Below are positions 51,821-61,143 of a stretch of DNA of 64,000 nt, one piece after another. The stretch covers positions 61,304-125,303 of the forward strand of contig NZ_BSSQ01000028.1 in assembly GCF_030161375.1 (NCBI RefSeq), read 5' to 3'. A program made the translations under genes and the position numbers. Positions within the stretch are counted from its first letter, which is position 1. Each line of letters opens with the position of its first letter. The stretch comes from Paenibacillus glycanilyticus (GTDB lineage Bacteria; Bacillota; Bacilli; Paenibacillales; Paenibacillaceae). The notes under the pieces were generated by a model. The model saw nothing but the letters and a program-made list of their open reading frames with translations. It made no database searches and was not told the DNA's origin.

Positions 51821-53446
51821 TTAAGACAAATGTCCGTCGCGGTATTCCTGTGGCGTCATACCGAACGTTTTTTTGAATGCGCTTATAAAAGAGTGCGGCC
51901 GTTGATAACCAAGCCGGGCGGCAATCTCGTAAACCTTCTCGTCGCTATGCTTCAGCAGCGATTGGGCTTCCTCCATCTTCACGCGCTGAATATAATCGCT
52001 GATGTTTTCTCCCGTTTCGAGCTTGTACACCTTAGATACGTAAACCGGATGCAATTTGACCTGATCGGCAACAAGCTGAAGAGACAAATCGCGCGTCGCG
52101 TTCTCGTCGATGAAACGCCTTATTCGCTCGATCAACGAATGGCGGTTATCTTTCGTCTCCTTCGCCATATCTTCACGCAGCAGCTTAAGCGTGCGGAATG
52201 CCCACTCGCGCAAATGATGCATGGTTCGAATGGGCAACGCTGACGTCATCCGGCTGTAATCGGCGCCTAATGTATCTGCGAGTAAGCGGCCGTTCTTATG
52301 CGCGATAAAGGCATAAGCCGAGGCGATCGTCAAATAAATCTCCAGCAACTGCTCCTCGGAGGTCGTCTCTCCGCTCTCTACTCCTTCGAAGATCCGCTTA
52401 TACCTTTCCTCAACGGCTTCCCATCTGGCTGCCTCGAGCAAATGAATCAAGGCCGGCGGTTCATATAAGCAAGCCAACGTTTGTACGGCCGTTGTTTCGG
52501 ATTCTTCATCCTCTAGCCGCATGAATTGCTCCGGTTCATCTCCGATCCGGTTCCGGTAAGCGGTAATGGAACGGTTGTAGATCCCCGGCACGTCCTCGGG
52601 AAAAGCACCTGTTCCGCTGACCATGATCGAAACTTTCCCTTTCAGGTATACGTGAGCCGCAGACTGCAGCACCGATGCCGTACGCTCAAGCCATCCGGGA
52701 TCTTCGCCTTCCGCGTCTTGCTTCAGCGTCAGCAGGAAGATTAGGTAATCATGCGAATCCTTGGCATGCCATAACGCATACCTTCCTCCGAATAACTCCT
52801 CTGCCATATTCGCAACGGCAAATTCCTTCCAGGATAAATCCTCTTCCGCCCCGGAAAGCCCTTCCAAATGATCGTCCATTCGAACCGTCATTAAGGAGAA
52901 GGACTGCCAGGGTTCCTTGCCCAGCTCAAGCCTAGCCATTTTTTCGCGCAATACGGTCCGATTCCATAATTTCCCTTGCAGCAGCTCATGCAGCAGATTC
53001 GCGCGCAGCAGCGGCATATGCTCTTTCAGCGTATAGCTGATCCGCTGCACGGAAATCACCTCTTCCCATTCGCGCTCCAGCTTGCGAAGTACGCGGGAAA
53101 CGGTCGCCAGCAAATCCGCGGTTTTGACCGGCTTAAGCAAATAATCTTCCGTCTGGAACTGCATCGCTTGTTTGGCATAGTTAAACTCGGAATAACCCGA
53201 CAGAAGAATGCTTTTTGTCTTCGGCCATTGCCTGTTGATCTCGGCAATAAGCTGAAGACCGGACATGCCCGGCATGCGGATATCGGTAATGACGATGTCA
53301 ATGGAGAATTGGTGCAGCTGCTCCAGCGCTTCATAACCGGAATAAGCTTTATAGACTTGATCGATGCCAATCGACTTCCAGTCGACGGTCCCCGCAAGAC
53401 GATCAACAACATGCGCTTCATCGTCCACGATTAAGAGCTGGGCCAT
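51821..53446 (-). CDS. YesN-type response regulator with AraC DNA-binding domain
   Basis: 541 residues. Receiver domain with acidic pocket VDDE and phosphoacceptor Asp55 in VITDIRMPGMSG; a middle region of about 270 residues; and a C-terminal AraC helix-turn-helix pair (SLQLVADQVKLHPVYVSKVY, YEIAARLGYQRPHSFISAF). It overlaps the sensor kinase by 16 bases. It should activate the downstream gntP-gntK genes. Confidence 0.92.
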   Translation of the reverse strand: MAQLLIVDDEAHVVDRLAGTVDWKSIGIDQVYKAYSGYEALEQLHQFSIDIVITDIRMPGMSGLQLIAEINRQWPKTKSILLSGYSEFNYAKQAMQFQTEDYLLKPVKTADLLATVSRVLRKLEREWEEVISVQRISYTLKEHMPLLRANLLHELLQGKLWNRTVLREKMARLELGKEPWQSFSLMTVRMDDHLEGLSGAEEDLSWKEFAVANMAEELFGGRYALWHAKDSHDYLIFLLTLKQDAEGEDPGWLERTASVLQSAAHVYLKGKVSIMVSGTGAFPEDVPGIYNRSITAYRNRIGDEPEQFMRLEDEESETTAVQTLACLYEPPALIHLLEAARWEAVEERYKRIFEGVESGETTSEEQLLEIYLTIASAYAFIAHKNGRLLADTLGADYSRMTSALPIRTMHHLREWAFRTLKLLREDMAKETKDNRHSLIERIRRFIDENATRDLSLQLVADQVKLHPVYVSKVYKLETGENISDYIQRVKMEEAQSLLKHSDEKVYEIAARLGYQRPHSFISAFKKTFGMTPQEYRDGHLS

Positions 53447-55221
53447 TCCGATTCACCTTCCACGCGATTGTCACAACGGTTCAAAGCCCCGTCTTCTTGC
53501 TTCTTCCAGACGACCGTAACCGCAAGTCCTTCGTCTTCTCCATGGCGGAATCGCAAGCCTGAGCCTTCTCCGAACCGCCCGCGGAGCCGCTGATGGACAT
53601 TCCAAGTGCCGCAGCCAATCTCATCCGTCATTTTTTCGTTAAGAAGAGACTCTAGACGAAGCAGCGCATCAACAGACATGCCTTCTCCGTTATCCGCAAC
53701 CTCAATAAGGTTGTCGCCTTCTTCCTGTCTTCCCGTAATCACAATCCGGCCTCCTCCGATTCGGCCTTCAATTCCGTGCACAATCGCATTCTCGACGATC
53801 GGCTGGAGAGTTAACCGCGGGAGCGGCTGTTCCAGCATGGAATCGGGTACATCGATATCGAAGGTTAATCTGCCCATCCTGAGCGTATGAATGTTCAAGT
53901 AATGGCGAACGAATTCAATCTCTGCCCCCACGGTAGACAACTGCTGGTCTACCCTGGTCGTATAGCGGTACAACTCAGCTAAATTTTCCGACATCGCAAT
54001 GACCGAATCCCGATCATCCAACATGGCGGAATTAATAATAAAGAATAGCGAATTGTACAAAAAATGCGGATTGATCTGCGACTGCAATTGCTTAAGCGTC
54101 GCTTCCCGGGATCTGAGCTTCTCGGTATAGACATCTTCGATCAGCCGTTCCATCTGTTCCGCCATTTCGTTATGGTGTCGAATCAAATCGTCAAATTCAT
54201 TGTTTGCTTTGTAGCCTATCCGCCACGAAAGATCGCCGTCTTTCATCCGTTTGACGCCCGTTATCATGTTCTTCAGCGGAATTTGCACATTGCGGTACAG
54301 CAGTACGGATGCCAGCAGTCCGAGCAGAATCAACAGCATCATCGAACCGTAAAACCAATTGCGAGTCTGAATAATCGGAGCTACGATCCGTTCAACCGGG
54401 ACGTAATCGACAAGATACCAGCTTAATTGCCGGGATTTCACATAGCTGACCAGATACGTATGACCGTCTATCTTCATGTTTAATTGGCCGTTTGGATGTA
54501 AAGTTTCCCTGCTTCCCAACTCCTTGATTACATCCTCTGAAGCTTGACCGGCATTCGTACTGTTGCGAACCGGAACAAGATCAGGACGGTACATAAACGG
54601 ATCGCCGCGGTTTTCCTTCTTGTACACATCTAACATGTCGCTAATATTTTGAGCGGGGAACCGGACCTGAAACACGGCGTCGGCTTGTGCCATGCTTGTT
54701 GCTGCGGCCGGTACGACAGTCTCGCGGACAAAAGTTCCTACGGGATAACCGCGAGAATTGTCCTGCTCGAATGCCCAAGCCGTCTGCAGCTTTCGGTTTG
54801 GCGAACTGACTTCGCTGCCGTTCAAGTAAATGTTCGACGATAAAACAAGATTTTTCTCCGGATAAACAAACGTCAGATCATTCGACCAAGGACTGGAGAC
54901 GCTTTGCAAACTCAGCTTCTCCGTTACCCTGGACTGTGCCATCAGCAACCCGCTCTCCGTTTCAACCGATGCGGGCGACATAAAGTCCCGAATATGCGGA
55001 TCGTCGCTTAATATAACCGGAAACATCGATAAATTTTCCATAACCTGATCCATTTGATCCATGAAGAAAACGAGTTTACTCAAATTAGAGGAACGCATTT
55101 GTTCTTCTACTACCCCGGTCGATATCCGATTCGAGTAACCGTACAGCAACAGAACGGGTACCAGCAGCAGCAGAATCGTTAGAGCAATTTTGTCAAAAAT
55201 CGATAATCGGCGCGTCATCAT
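53431..55221 (-). CDS. YesM-type sensor histidine kinase
   Basis: 596 residues. Transmembrane segments near residues 14-33 and 287-308 flank an extracellular cache-type sensor; HAMP follows, then the His_kinase motif QINPHFLYNSLFF with the phosphorylated His, and HATPase (NAIVHGIEGRIGGGR, DNGEGM). It starts one base after the solute-binding-protein stop, so translation is coupled; the binding protein may feed it ligand. Confidence 0.92.
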   Translation of the reverse strand: MMTRRLSIFDKIALTILLLLVPVLLLYGYSNRISTGVVEEQMRSSNLSKLVFFMDQMDQVMENLSMFPVILSDDPHIRDFMSPASVETESGLLMAQSRVTEKLSLQSVSSPWSNDLTFVYPEKNLVLSSNIYLNGSEVSSPNRKLQTAWAFEQDNSRGYPVGTFVRETVVPAAATSMAQADAVFQVRFPAQNISDMLDVYKKENRGDPFMYRPDLVPVRNSTNAGQASEDVIKELGSRETLHPNGQLNMKIDGHTYLVSYVKSRQLSWYLVDYVPVERIVAPIIQTRNWFYGSMMLLILLGLLASVLLYRNVQIPLKNMITGVKRMKDGDLSWRIGYKANNEFDDLIRHHNEMAEQMERLIEDVYTEKLRSREATLKQLQSQINPHFLYNSLFFIINSAMLDDRDSVIAMSENLAELYRYTTRVDQQLSTVGAEIEFVRHYLNIHTLRMGRLTFDIDVPDSMLEQPLPRLTLQPIVENAIVHGIEGRIGGGRIVITGRQEEGDNLIEVADNGEGMSVDALLRLESLLNEKMTDEIGCGTWNVHQRLRGRFGEGSGLRFRHGEDEGLAVTVVWKKQEDGALNRCDNRVEGESEWPSS

Positions 55222-55222
55222 C

Positions 55223-56542
55223 CTACTCCGCTTCCTTATCCAGAATATCCTGCAAGGCAGCGTTTGCTTGATTAGCCGACTTCCGGATATTAGGCTCGCC
55301 GGCGATGATCATCTGCACGATTTTCCCGACCTGCTCTCGCGCCGCGGCAACATCAACCGTCTGAGGACGGTCATGATCGATACCGCCGTTAATCGTTTGT
55401 TTGAACACGGACGCCAGTTCTACGGGAAATCCGGTTGTGCCTTGCGGATCATTCCAGACCGATGTTCTAGGCCCGGGATTGCCCGCTTGCTGAGTGAGCA
55501 ACGTCATTTGCTTGCTGCTCGCCCATTTGATAAACGCCCAAGCCGCTTCCTTATCCGCCGATTTGGGATTAATCGCAAGTCCCCATGAAGTAATGTTATA
55601 GGGCAAGGAACCTTTACTGCCCGCGGGGAACGGCGCAAATCCAATATCGCCTTCTCCTTCGTAATGCTTCGAACCAAGCACCGCGCGGTAAATGGAATTC
55701 GCGTCCGTGTACAAGGCAGCTTTGCCCTCCGCAAAAAAACCGCTCGCTTGAGGCCAGGACATATTGATGACATTCGGAGGACCATAATCCCGCAGAAGGC
55801 TTCCATAAGTTTCGAATGCCTTCATTGCGGCAAGCGTGTTAATTGCCGCTTTCCCGTCTTCAATAAAATCGCCTCCTTCCGAATAGAGGAAGGAGGATAC
55901 TTGCGTGACAAGCGGACTCCGCTGACCTCTCGCTACAAAGCCGTATACGCCTTTCTCCGGATGGTTGAGCTTTGCGGCAGCGGCCACTAGCTCGTTAATT
56001 GTGGCAGGAACCGCAATTCCCGCTTCTTCCAATAAATCTTTGCGGTAATACAATATTTGTTGTTCCGTAACGATCGGGATGCCGGCCAGCTTGCCGTCAA
56101 CCGTTGAAGATCGAATCGACTGCGGCGAGAAATCCGCAAGATCGTATTCTTTATCGCGTATTGCATAAGCATCAAGCGGTTCAAGCCAGCCGCTCTGGTA
56201 GAACAGCTTCCCTTCCTGTAGCGGCCGGTACATAAATACATCCGGCGATTCCGACTGTGCCGTAAACTGTACGGTCAGTTTTTGTGTGAGCTGATCTTCG
56301 AAATAGCCTTGAACCCGTACGTTGATACCGGTTTCCTTCTCGAATTGCGGTATTAACGGTTTAATGGCGTCAACCCAAGGATGGGAACCGGTCACGAGAG
56401 TAATCGTTCTGCCTTCCAAACCGCCGGCGGTATTTCCGGTTGCTTCACTTGGCCGTTTCGCCGGGCTGTATCCGCAGCCTGCCAATGCCGCAACGACCAG
56501 TAATCCGGCAAGACCGGACGGTATGAGCTGCAGCTTGTTCAT
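55223..56542 (-). CDS. Orphan extracellular solute-binding lipoprotein, sensor partner of the two-component system
   Basis: About 439 residues. Lipobox ALAGC at about residue 23; family 1 solute-binding protein (ITLVTGSHPWVDAIKPLIPQFEKETG). No permease or ATPase is next to it. It forms one operon with the sensor kinase and regulator (gap of one base), suggesting an accessory ligand detector. Ligand could be gluconate or a related sugar acid, from the downstream genes. ATG at 56542 has AAGGAGA 11 bases upstream. Confidence 0.87.
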   Translation of the reverse strand: MNKLQLIPSGLAGLLVVAALAGCGYSPAKRPSEATGNTAGGLEGRTITLVTGSHPWVDAIKPLIPQFEKETGINVRVQGYFEDQLTQKLTVQFTAQSESPDVFMYRPLQEGKLFYQSGWLEPLDAYAIRDKEYDLADFSPQSIRSSTVDGKLAGIPIVTEQQILYYRKDLLEEAGIAVPATINELVAAAAKLNHPEKGVYGFVARGQRSPLVTQVSSFLYSEGGDFIEDGKAAINTLAAMKAFETYGSLLRDYGPPNVINMSWPQASGFFAEGKAALYTDANSIYRAVLGSKHYEGEGDIGFAPFPAGSKGSLPYNITSWGLAINPKSADKEAAWAFIKWASSKQMTLLTQQAGNPGPRTSVWNDPQGTTGFPVELASVFKQTINGGIDHDRPQTVDVAAAREQVGKIVQMIIAGEPNIRKSANQANAALQDILDKEAE

Positions 56543-56712
56543 GCTTTGCTTACTCTCCTTCATATACACCTGAGAATTTTTTAAGCACTCTTAACATTAC
56601 TGGATTGCGGGATTGGACGATATAACGAATACTAAACATCGATAACGAATCCTAAATATGGCCTTTTCCTATTATTGCCGGATGGTTCATAATCATTATT
56701 CAAAACACAAAA

Positions 56713-56742
56713 AAAGCAGCAAATCCTAAGATCTGCTGCTTT
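56713..56742 (-). terminator. Terminator of the GNAT gene
   Basis: AAAGCAGCA / TGCTGCTTT stem with a 12-base loop, then a T-run on the reverse strand. Confidence 0.8.
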
Positions 56743-56759
56743 CCTAATCAATCGGCCAC

Positions 56760-57299
56760 TTAAGTGGCAATCTCTTGTTTGATGGCAAGGCAACTTGCCG
56801 TAAAGTCTGCCCGCTCCACTTTATATAAATCGTAATTTTGCTGCCTATCGTTTATTTTGTTGTAAATGTGAGGGCTCAAATCATTTGCCAATTGCACGTA
56901 CGGCAATTTTTCCACGGCTTTTTTGGACCGGATATTGTGTTGGCGGATTTTCAAAAATACGGTTTCAATCTGGCGTTCCAGAAACAGCTCCGTAAAAAAA
57001 GCCTCCTTCGCCCTCCGGTTATAACCTTGTCCGAAATAAGGAATCCCGATCCAAGTCGCCAAGAATCCCGTTTGATTCACAATATCGTACAAATCAATGC
57101 TGCCAATGGGATGTCCCATCTCATTCAGAATGGTTCTGGAAATACAGGTCCCTTGCTCCTCTTCCACCATAAGCTGTTTCGTTGCGAATAAATATTCTTC
57201 GTAGGACTGGGGTTTATTACGAACGTAAGGAAAAACGGCAGGATCAACCAATAAATCATAGAGGGAATGGCATTCGTGAAACTCGCGTTTTTTCAGCAT
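56760..57299 (-). CDS. GNAT family N-acetyltransferase
   Basis: About 179 residues of the acetyltransferase_3 (RimJ/RimL-like) type. The acetyl-CoA site corresponds to GYNRRAKEAF, preceded by strands LATWIGIPYFGQ; the last stretch, VFLKIRQHNIRSKKAVEKL, is the family's helix and strand. It acetylates an amino group; substrate unknown. ATG at 57299 has AGGGTGA 9 bases upstream; the GTG at 57311 is the alternative. Confidence 0.85.
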   Translation of the reverse strand: MLKKREFHECHSLYDLLVDPAVFPYVRNKPQSYEEYLFATKQLMVEEEQGTCISRTILNEMGHPIGSIDLYDIVNQTGFLATWIGIPYFGQGYNRRAKEAFFTELFLERQIETVFLKIRQHNIRSKKAVEKLPYVQLANDLSPHIYNKINDRQQNYDLYKVERADFTASCLAIKQEIAT

Positions 57300-57452
57300 A
57301 TTATCTATCACCCTAGTCCTATTGATTCGTCCATTTCAGTATATTAAATGACTTGGGGGATTGTATGAACGCTACATTATCTTTGTGTAAAACTTTATTG
57401 ATGGTAAGATGGTAACGATTGCTAGATTGCTATTATCGGAGGATAAATTTAG

Positions 57453-57965
57453 ATGAATAGAGATATATTCCACCAATTAATTGCACGCCGTGAAGAAGGA
57501 AGAGCCAAGCAGGATCAATCCATGCTGAAGGAGGTTCGCGGGCAGTTAATGGCGTTGTTGGCTGAGTATCCCGACGATGCGGAGATTAACTATCAGACCG
57601 GCATCGCGCATGACAATTCCGGTCTTGGCAAAGAAGCCATCTCTTATTATGAGCGGGCTCTAGACCTTGGTTTATCGGGTTCCGATTTGGAACGATGTTT
57701 GATGGGTCTTGGAAGTACGTATCGTTATTGGGGGTTCTATGACAAAGCGGTTGCCGTACTGCGCAGAGGAGCTGCCGAGTTTCCCGAGAACCGGGCGATT
57801 CAAGTGTTTCTCGCCATGGCGCTTTACAATAGCGAACACTATAAAGAAAGCGTTGAGCTGTTGATTGCCAATCTTATGGAGACGACTAACGACGAGAAAC
57901 TTCATTATTTTAAACGAGGAATATTAGGCTACAAAGAAGATTTAGATGCGACAGCTGAATCTTAA
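57453..57965 (+). CDS. Tetratricopeptide repeat protein
   Basis: 170 residues, all-helical, with about three TPR-like repeats (PDDAEINYQTGIAHDNSGLGKEAI, LGSTYRYWGFYDKAVAVLRRG, IQVFLAMALYNSEHYKESVELL). The family mediates protein contacts; function unknown. Resembles YrrB-like small TPR proteins of Bacillota. ATG with CGGAGGA upstream. It ends 54 bases before a large repeat-protein gene. Confidence 0.88.
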   Translation: MNRDIFHQLIARREEGRAKQDQSMLKEVRGQLMALLAEYPDDAEINYQTGIAHDNSGLGKEAISYYERALDLGLSGSDLERCLMGLGSTYRYWGFYDKAVAVLRRGAAEFPENRAIQVFLAMALYNSEHYKESVELLIANLMETTNDEKLHYFKRGILGYKEDLDATAES

Positions 57966-58019
57966 AATCTAAGCCCCTAGCATAGAGATGAATTATCATC
58001 TACTGTGCGGAGGTGCGGC

Positions 58020-61000
58020 ATGGCTTGTGCAAATTTGGGTACAGCCAGTGATTTCAACGTTTTTCTATTCGGCGATTACATCCAGAACAACTTCACGGTG
58101 CAAGGCCGAGTAGCAGCCGAGGGATCCGTGACGTTCCAAGATCAGTCCGTAAGTACGGCACTCCCTGTATCCACAACCCGGGCGGACCTCATTATCGGCG
58201 GCGACGTTAATATCGTCCGGGGCTTCAATAACGGGAATACGATCATGAGTCCCTCCTCCACCGTAATCGCCTATACGATGATTAACAATAATGGCGTTGC
58301 GGGTCAACCTTTGATCGATACTCCGGTGGACTTTGCGGCGGCACAAAATTATTTGCAGTGCCTATCGACCGGTTGGGGGGCTCTCGCGCCAAACGGTACG
58401 GCTGAAGATTTCTTCGGTACCTTGCAGATCAATGGCTCTGATCCAACGCTAAATATAATCTCCGTAGCCGGAACCTTACTTGAATCCTCGTCGCTTGTTG
58501 CGATTAACGTTCCGGCAAGCTCCACCGTTCTAATCAATGTGACTGGAGCTAGCGGTGGATTTGGCAACTATCAAATGCAGATTAACGGCAATTCCGCTCC
58601 TCCGGAAAGCGTTGGCGCAACGATTATGTGGAATTTCCCGCAAGCAACCGCGGTAAGGAACGCGAACGGCGTTATTCAAGGCACCATCCTTGCCCCATTT
58701 GCCGACATGACCGCAAATGGCTCATCTCAATTAAACGGCCAGCTCATCGCCGTATCTTACAATGGCACCAATGGCGGCATAAGGCCTTTCAATATCCCGT
58801 TTACGGGATGTCTGCCGGAAGTCACCACTTGCGGGGCTGCTGCATTAAGCGTCGCCAAGACCGTAAATGACACCACTTCCTTCACAGGAACCCCTGGAAC
58901 TCCAATCACTTATACCATCGTCGTAACGAACACCGGCAATCAGCCTGTTCATAATATTGTTATTACAGACGATCTGCTCGGATTCGAGCAAGATCTGCCT
59001 TTGCTCGAACCTGGCGATACTTATCCCTATGTATTGGAAACGGAAGTAGCGAGCGGTATGGCTGGTACTTCATATACGAACACGGTCATTGTAAGCAGCG
59101 ACGAAGTTCCGGTAATGACCGCATCGGCAACCGTCACCATCGCAGCGTTGCCGATTAATGTCAAATTTCTCAAGATGGCTACGCAATCTACAGCGATGCC
59201 CGGAGACCAAGTGATCTACCAGTTCTCTTTATATAACAGTGGCAACTCGGAACTGGTCAACGTCCGGCTTGTTGATCCAACCCTTGGACTCGATCAATCC
59301 TTCCCTGCCTTTTTCGACGGGACGATTGCCGAAACGACCTTTACTATTCCTTCTACCGCTGTCGCCGGTTCAACCATTACCAACACGGCAAGATTATACG
59401 CCGACAATTTACCGCAGCCAGGCTATTTGGAAAGCTCAGCCAATGTCGCCGTTTCCGCAGCCCCAACCGTCATTTTCCGCAAGTTTGTCAATACAGCCCA
59501 GGCTGATCCCGGTTCAACGATTCAATACTTCTTCGTAATAGAGAATACCACGGCTAGCGATATTCAAAATTTGGTCGTAAGCGATCCCGTCCTCCATTTC
59601 AATGCAACCATCGATGTGGTAACGCCAGGTGTAATCGTTGTCTTGAATCAACCTTACACGATACCGGCCAATACGCCGGCCGGTACCGTCATTGAGAATA
59701 CAGCTACCTTAACCGGCTCCTTCGGATCCATGACGGCCAGCGCTTCCGTAACCGTAAACGAGATGCTCTCGTTGCTTGTATCGAAGGAAGAAAGTACAGA
59801 CATGGTTCTTCCCGGCGAGACGATCAACTATACGATTCGGACTTTCAATAACGGAAATGCCGTATTGGATAATGTAATGATCGTAGATGAATTGACAGGG
59901 TTTCAAACGACTATTTCTATGCTTGGAATCGGTCAAGAACAGGATTTCAGCACTTCGTATACCGTGCCTGCGACTACCGCTACCGGTACCATTATTACAA
60001 ATATCGTTATAGCTCAATCTGCGGAAATCTCGCCCGTTAGTACGCAAATATCAGCGATCGTAACAACGGCTCCCGTTCCCCCAACAACGCCGCAGATTGC
60101 TTTAGAAGGCTTTGTCAGCCAACCAACCGCACAACCTGGAGACACGGTCGTCTTCACCGGAACGGTAACCAATATATCGCCGGTTAGGGTTCAAAATTTA
60201 CTCTTGCGCTCTCCTTTCTTCGAGGCGATCGGAGTACTCGAAATTCTAGAGCCGGGAAGTACCTTTAGGATAAGCCAGGAATTTACCGTACCGGCCAATA
60301 CGCCGCCGGGCACCATATTTACCGCATCTCTGATTGCGATCTCTAGCAACATTCCACAACAAGAAACGGAAGCATCCTTTGTTGTTATCCCCGAAGCTTC
60401 TTTTGCGTTAATCAAGTCCGTAAATCTAACGGAAGTTGTCCAAGGCGAAGAAGTAATCTTTGCGATCACGGGAAGAAATACTAGTAATTTCACGATTAAC
60501 ACCGTACGTTTCATTGATCTTGCGTTAAACCAGAACACCACGATTACGTCCATTAATCCTGGCTCCGTCATAACGGGATACTTCTACATGCCCGTTACGG
60601 CTGCGCCTGGTACCGTCATCGTTAACGAGGCGGTAGCCGTATTTGAGAATTTGCGAAGCGTTTCGGCCACCGCATCCTACACCGTGTTTGGTCTGCTATT
60701 GAATAAGCAAGCCAACAGTTTATCCGCTGCGATCGGTGACACCATTAATTACGTTGTATCCGTGCGCAATCCTACTTCCGAAATCGCAACAAACATTCTA
60801 TTTACCGATCCGGTTCCAGCGGGGACAGCCGTGCTCCCCGGTACGGTGAAGCTCAACGGCAGTCCGATTGCAGACAGCGCTCTTACTGCCGGCATTCAGC
60901 TCTTTTCCTTGCAGCCTTACGGTACCGCAACGATCACGTTTACCTTACTCGTCATTTCCGAACCCGTCGGCGGTTCCTTTCGCAATCAGGCGCAAGCTTC

Positions 61001-61088
61001 CTTTATATTTCCCACAACAACACGCAGACTTTCCGGCAGTTCGCTCTCCAATGTTTCTACCGTCGACTTTGAGGATAACGAGGAATGA
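58020..61088 (+). CDS. Choice-of-anchor A / DUF11 repeat protein without signal peptide
   Basis: 1022 residues. The N-terminal 260 residues match the choice-of-anchor A domain type (NVFLFGDYIQNNFTVQGRVAAEG, then DLIIGGDVN). Seven repeats of about 100 residues follow, each with TPGxxITYTxxVTNTG-like and IxNTAxVxS segments, as in DUF11 adhesin repeats; the last repeat is longer. There is no Sec signal, no LPXTG motif and no membrane anchor. Such features in spore formers fit a spore-surface protein, which would not need secretion; this is an inference. Start at 58020 follows GGAGGTG. Confidence 0.8.
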   Translation: MACANLGTASDFNVFLFGDYIQNNFTVQGRVAAEGSVTFQDQSVSTALPVSTTRADLIIGGDVNIVRGFNNGNTIMSPSSTVIAYTMINNNGVAGQPLIDTPVDFAAAQNYLQCLSTGWGALAPNGTAEDFFGTLQINGSDPTLNIISVAGTLLESSSLVAINVPASSTVLINVTGASGGFGNYQMQINGNSAPPESVGATIMWNFPQATAVRNANGVIQGTILAPFADMTANGSSQLNGQLIAVSYNGTNGGIRPFNIPFTGCLPEVTTCGAAALSVAKTVNDTTSFTGTPGTPITYTIVVTNTGNQPVHNIVITDDLLGFEQDLPLLEPGDTYPYVLETEVASGMAGTSYTNTVIVSSDEVPVMTASATVTIAALPINVKFLKMATQSTAMPGDQVIYQFSLYNSGNSELVNVRLVDPTLGLDQSFPAFFDGTIAETTFTIPSTAVAGSTITNTARLYADNLPQPGYLESSANVAVSAAPTVIFRKFVNTAQADPGSTIQYFFVIENTTASDIQNLVVSDPVLHFNATIDVVTPGVIVVLNQPYTIPANTPAGTVIENTATLTGSFGSMTASASVTVNEMLSLLVSKEESTDMVLPGETINYTIRTFNNGNAVLDNVMIVDELTGFQTTISMLGIGQEQDFSTSYTVPATTATGTIITNIVIAQSAEISPVSTQISAIVTTAPVPPTTPQIALEGFVSQPTAQPGDTVVFTGTVTNISPVRVQNLLLRSPFFEAIGVLEILEPGSTFRISQEFTVPANTPPGTIFTASLIAISSNIPQQETEASFVVIPEASFALIKSVNLTEVVQGEEVIFAITGRNTSNFTINTVRFIDLALNQNTTITSINPGSVITGYFYMPVTAAPGTVIVNEAVAVFENLRSVSATASYTVFGLLLNKQANSLSAAIGDTINYVVSVRNPTSEIATNILFTDPVPAGTAVLPGTVKLNGSPIADSALTAGIQLFSLQPYGTATITFTLLVISEPVGGSFRNQAQASFIFPTTTRRLSGSSLSNVSTVDFEDNEE

Positions 61089-61107
61089 AGACATCCGCGA
61101 CAAAAAA

Positions 61108-61132
61108 AGGGCCGCTCATCCGGAGCGGCCCT
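61108..61132. terminator. Bidirectional terminator between convergent genes
   Basis: AGGGCCGCTC / GAGCGGCCCT stem with a 5-base loop. A-run before it serves as T-run on the reverse strand, where the GH87 gene ends; it also lies 20 bases after the repeat-protein stop. Confidence 0.85.
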
Positions 61133-61143
61133 CTTCATGTGGA

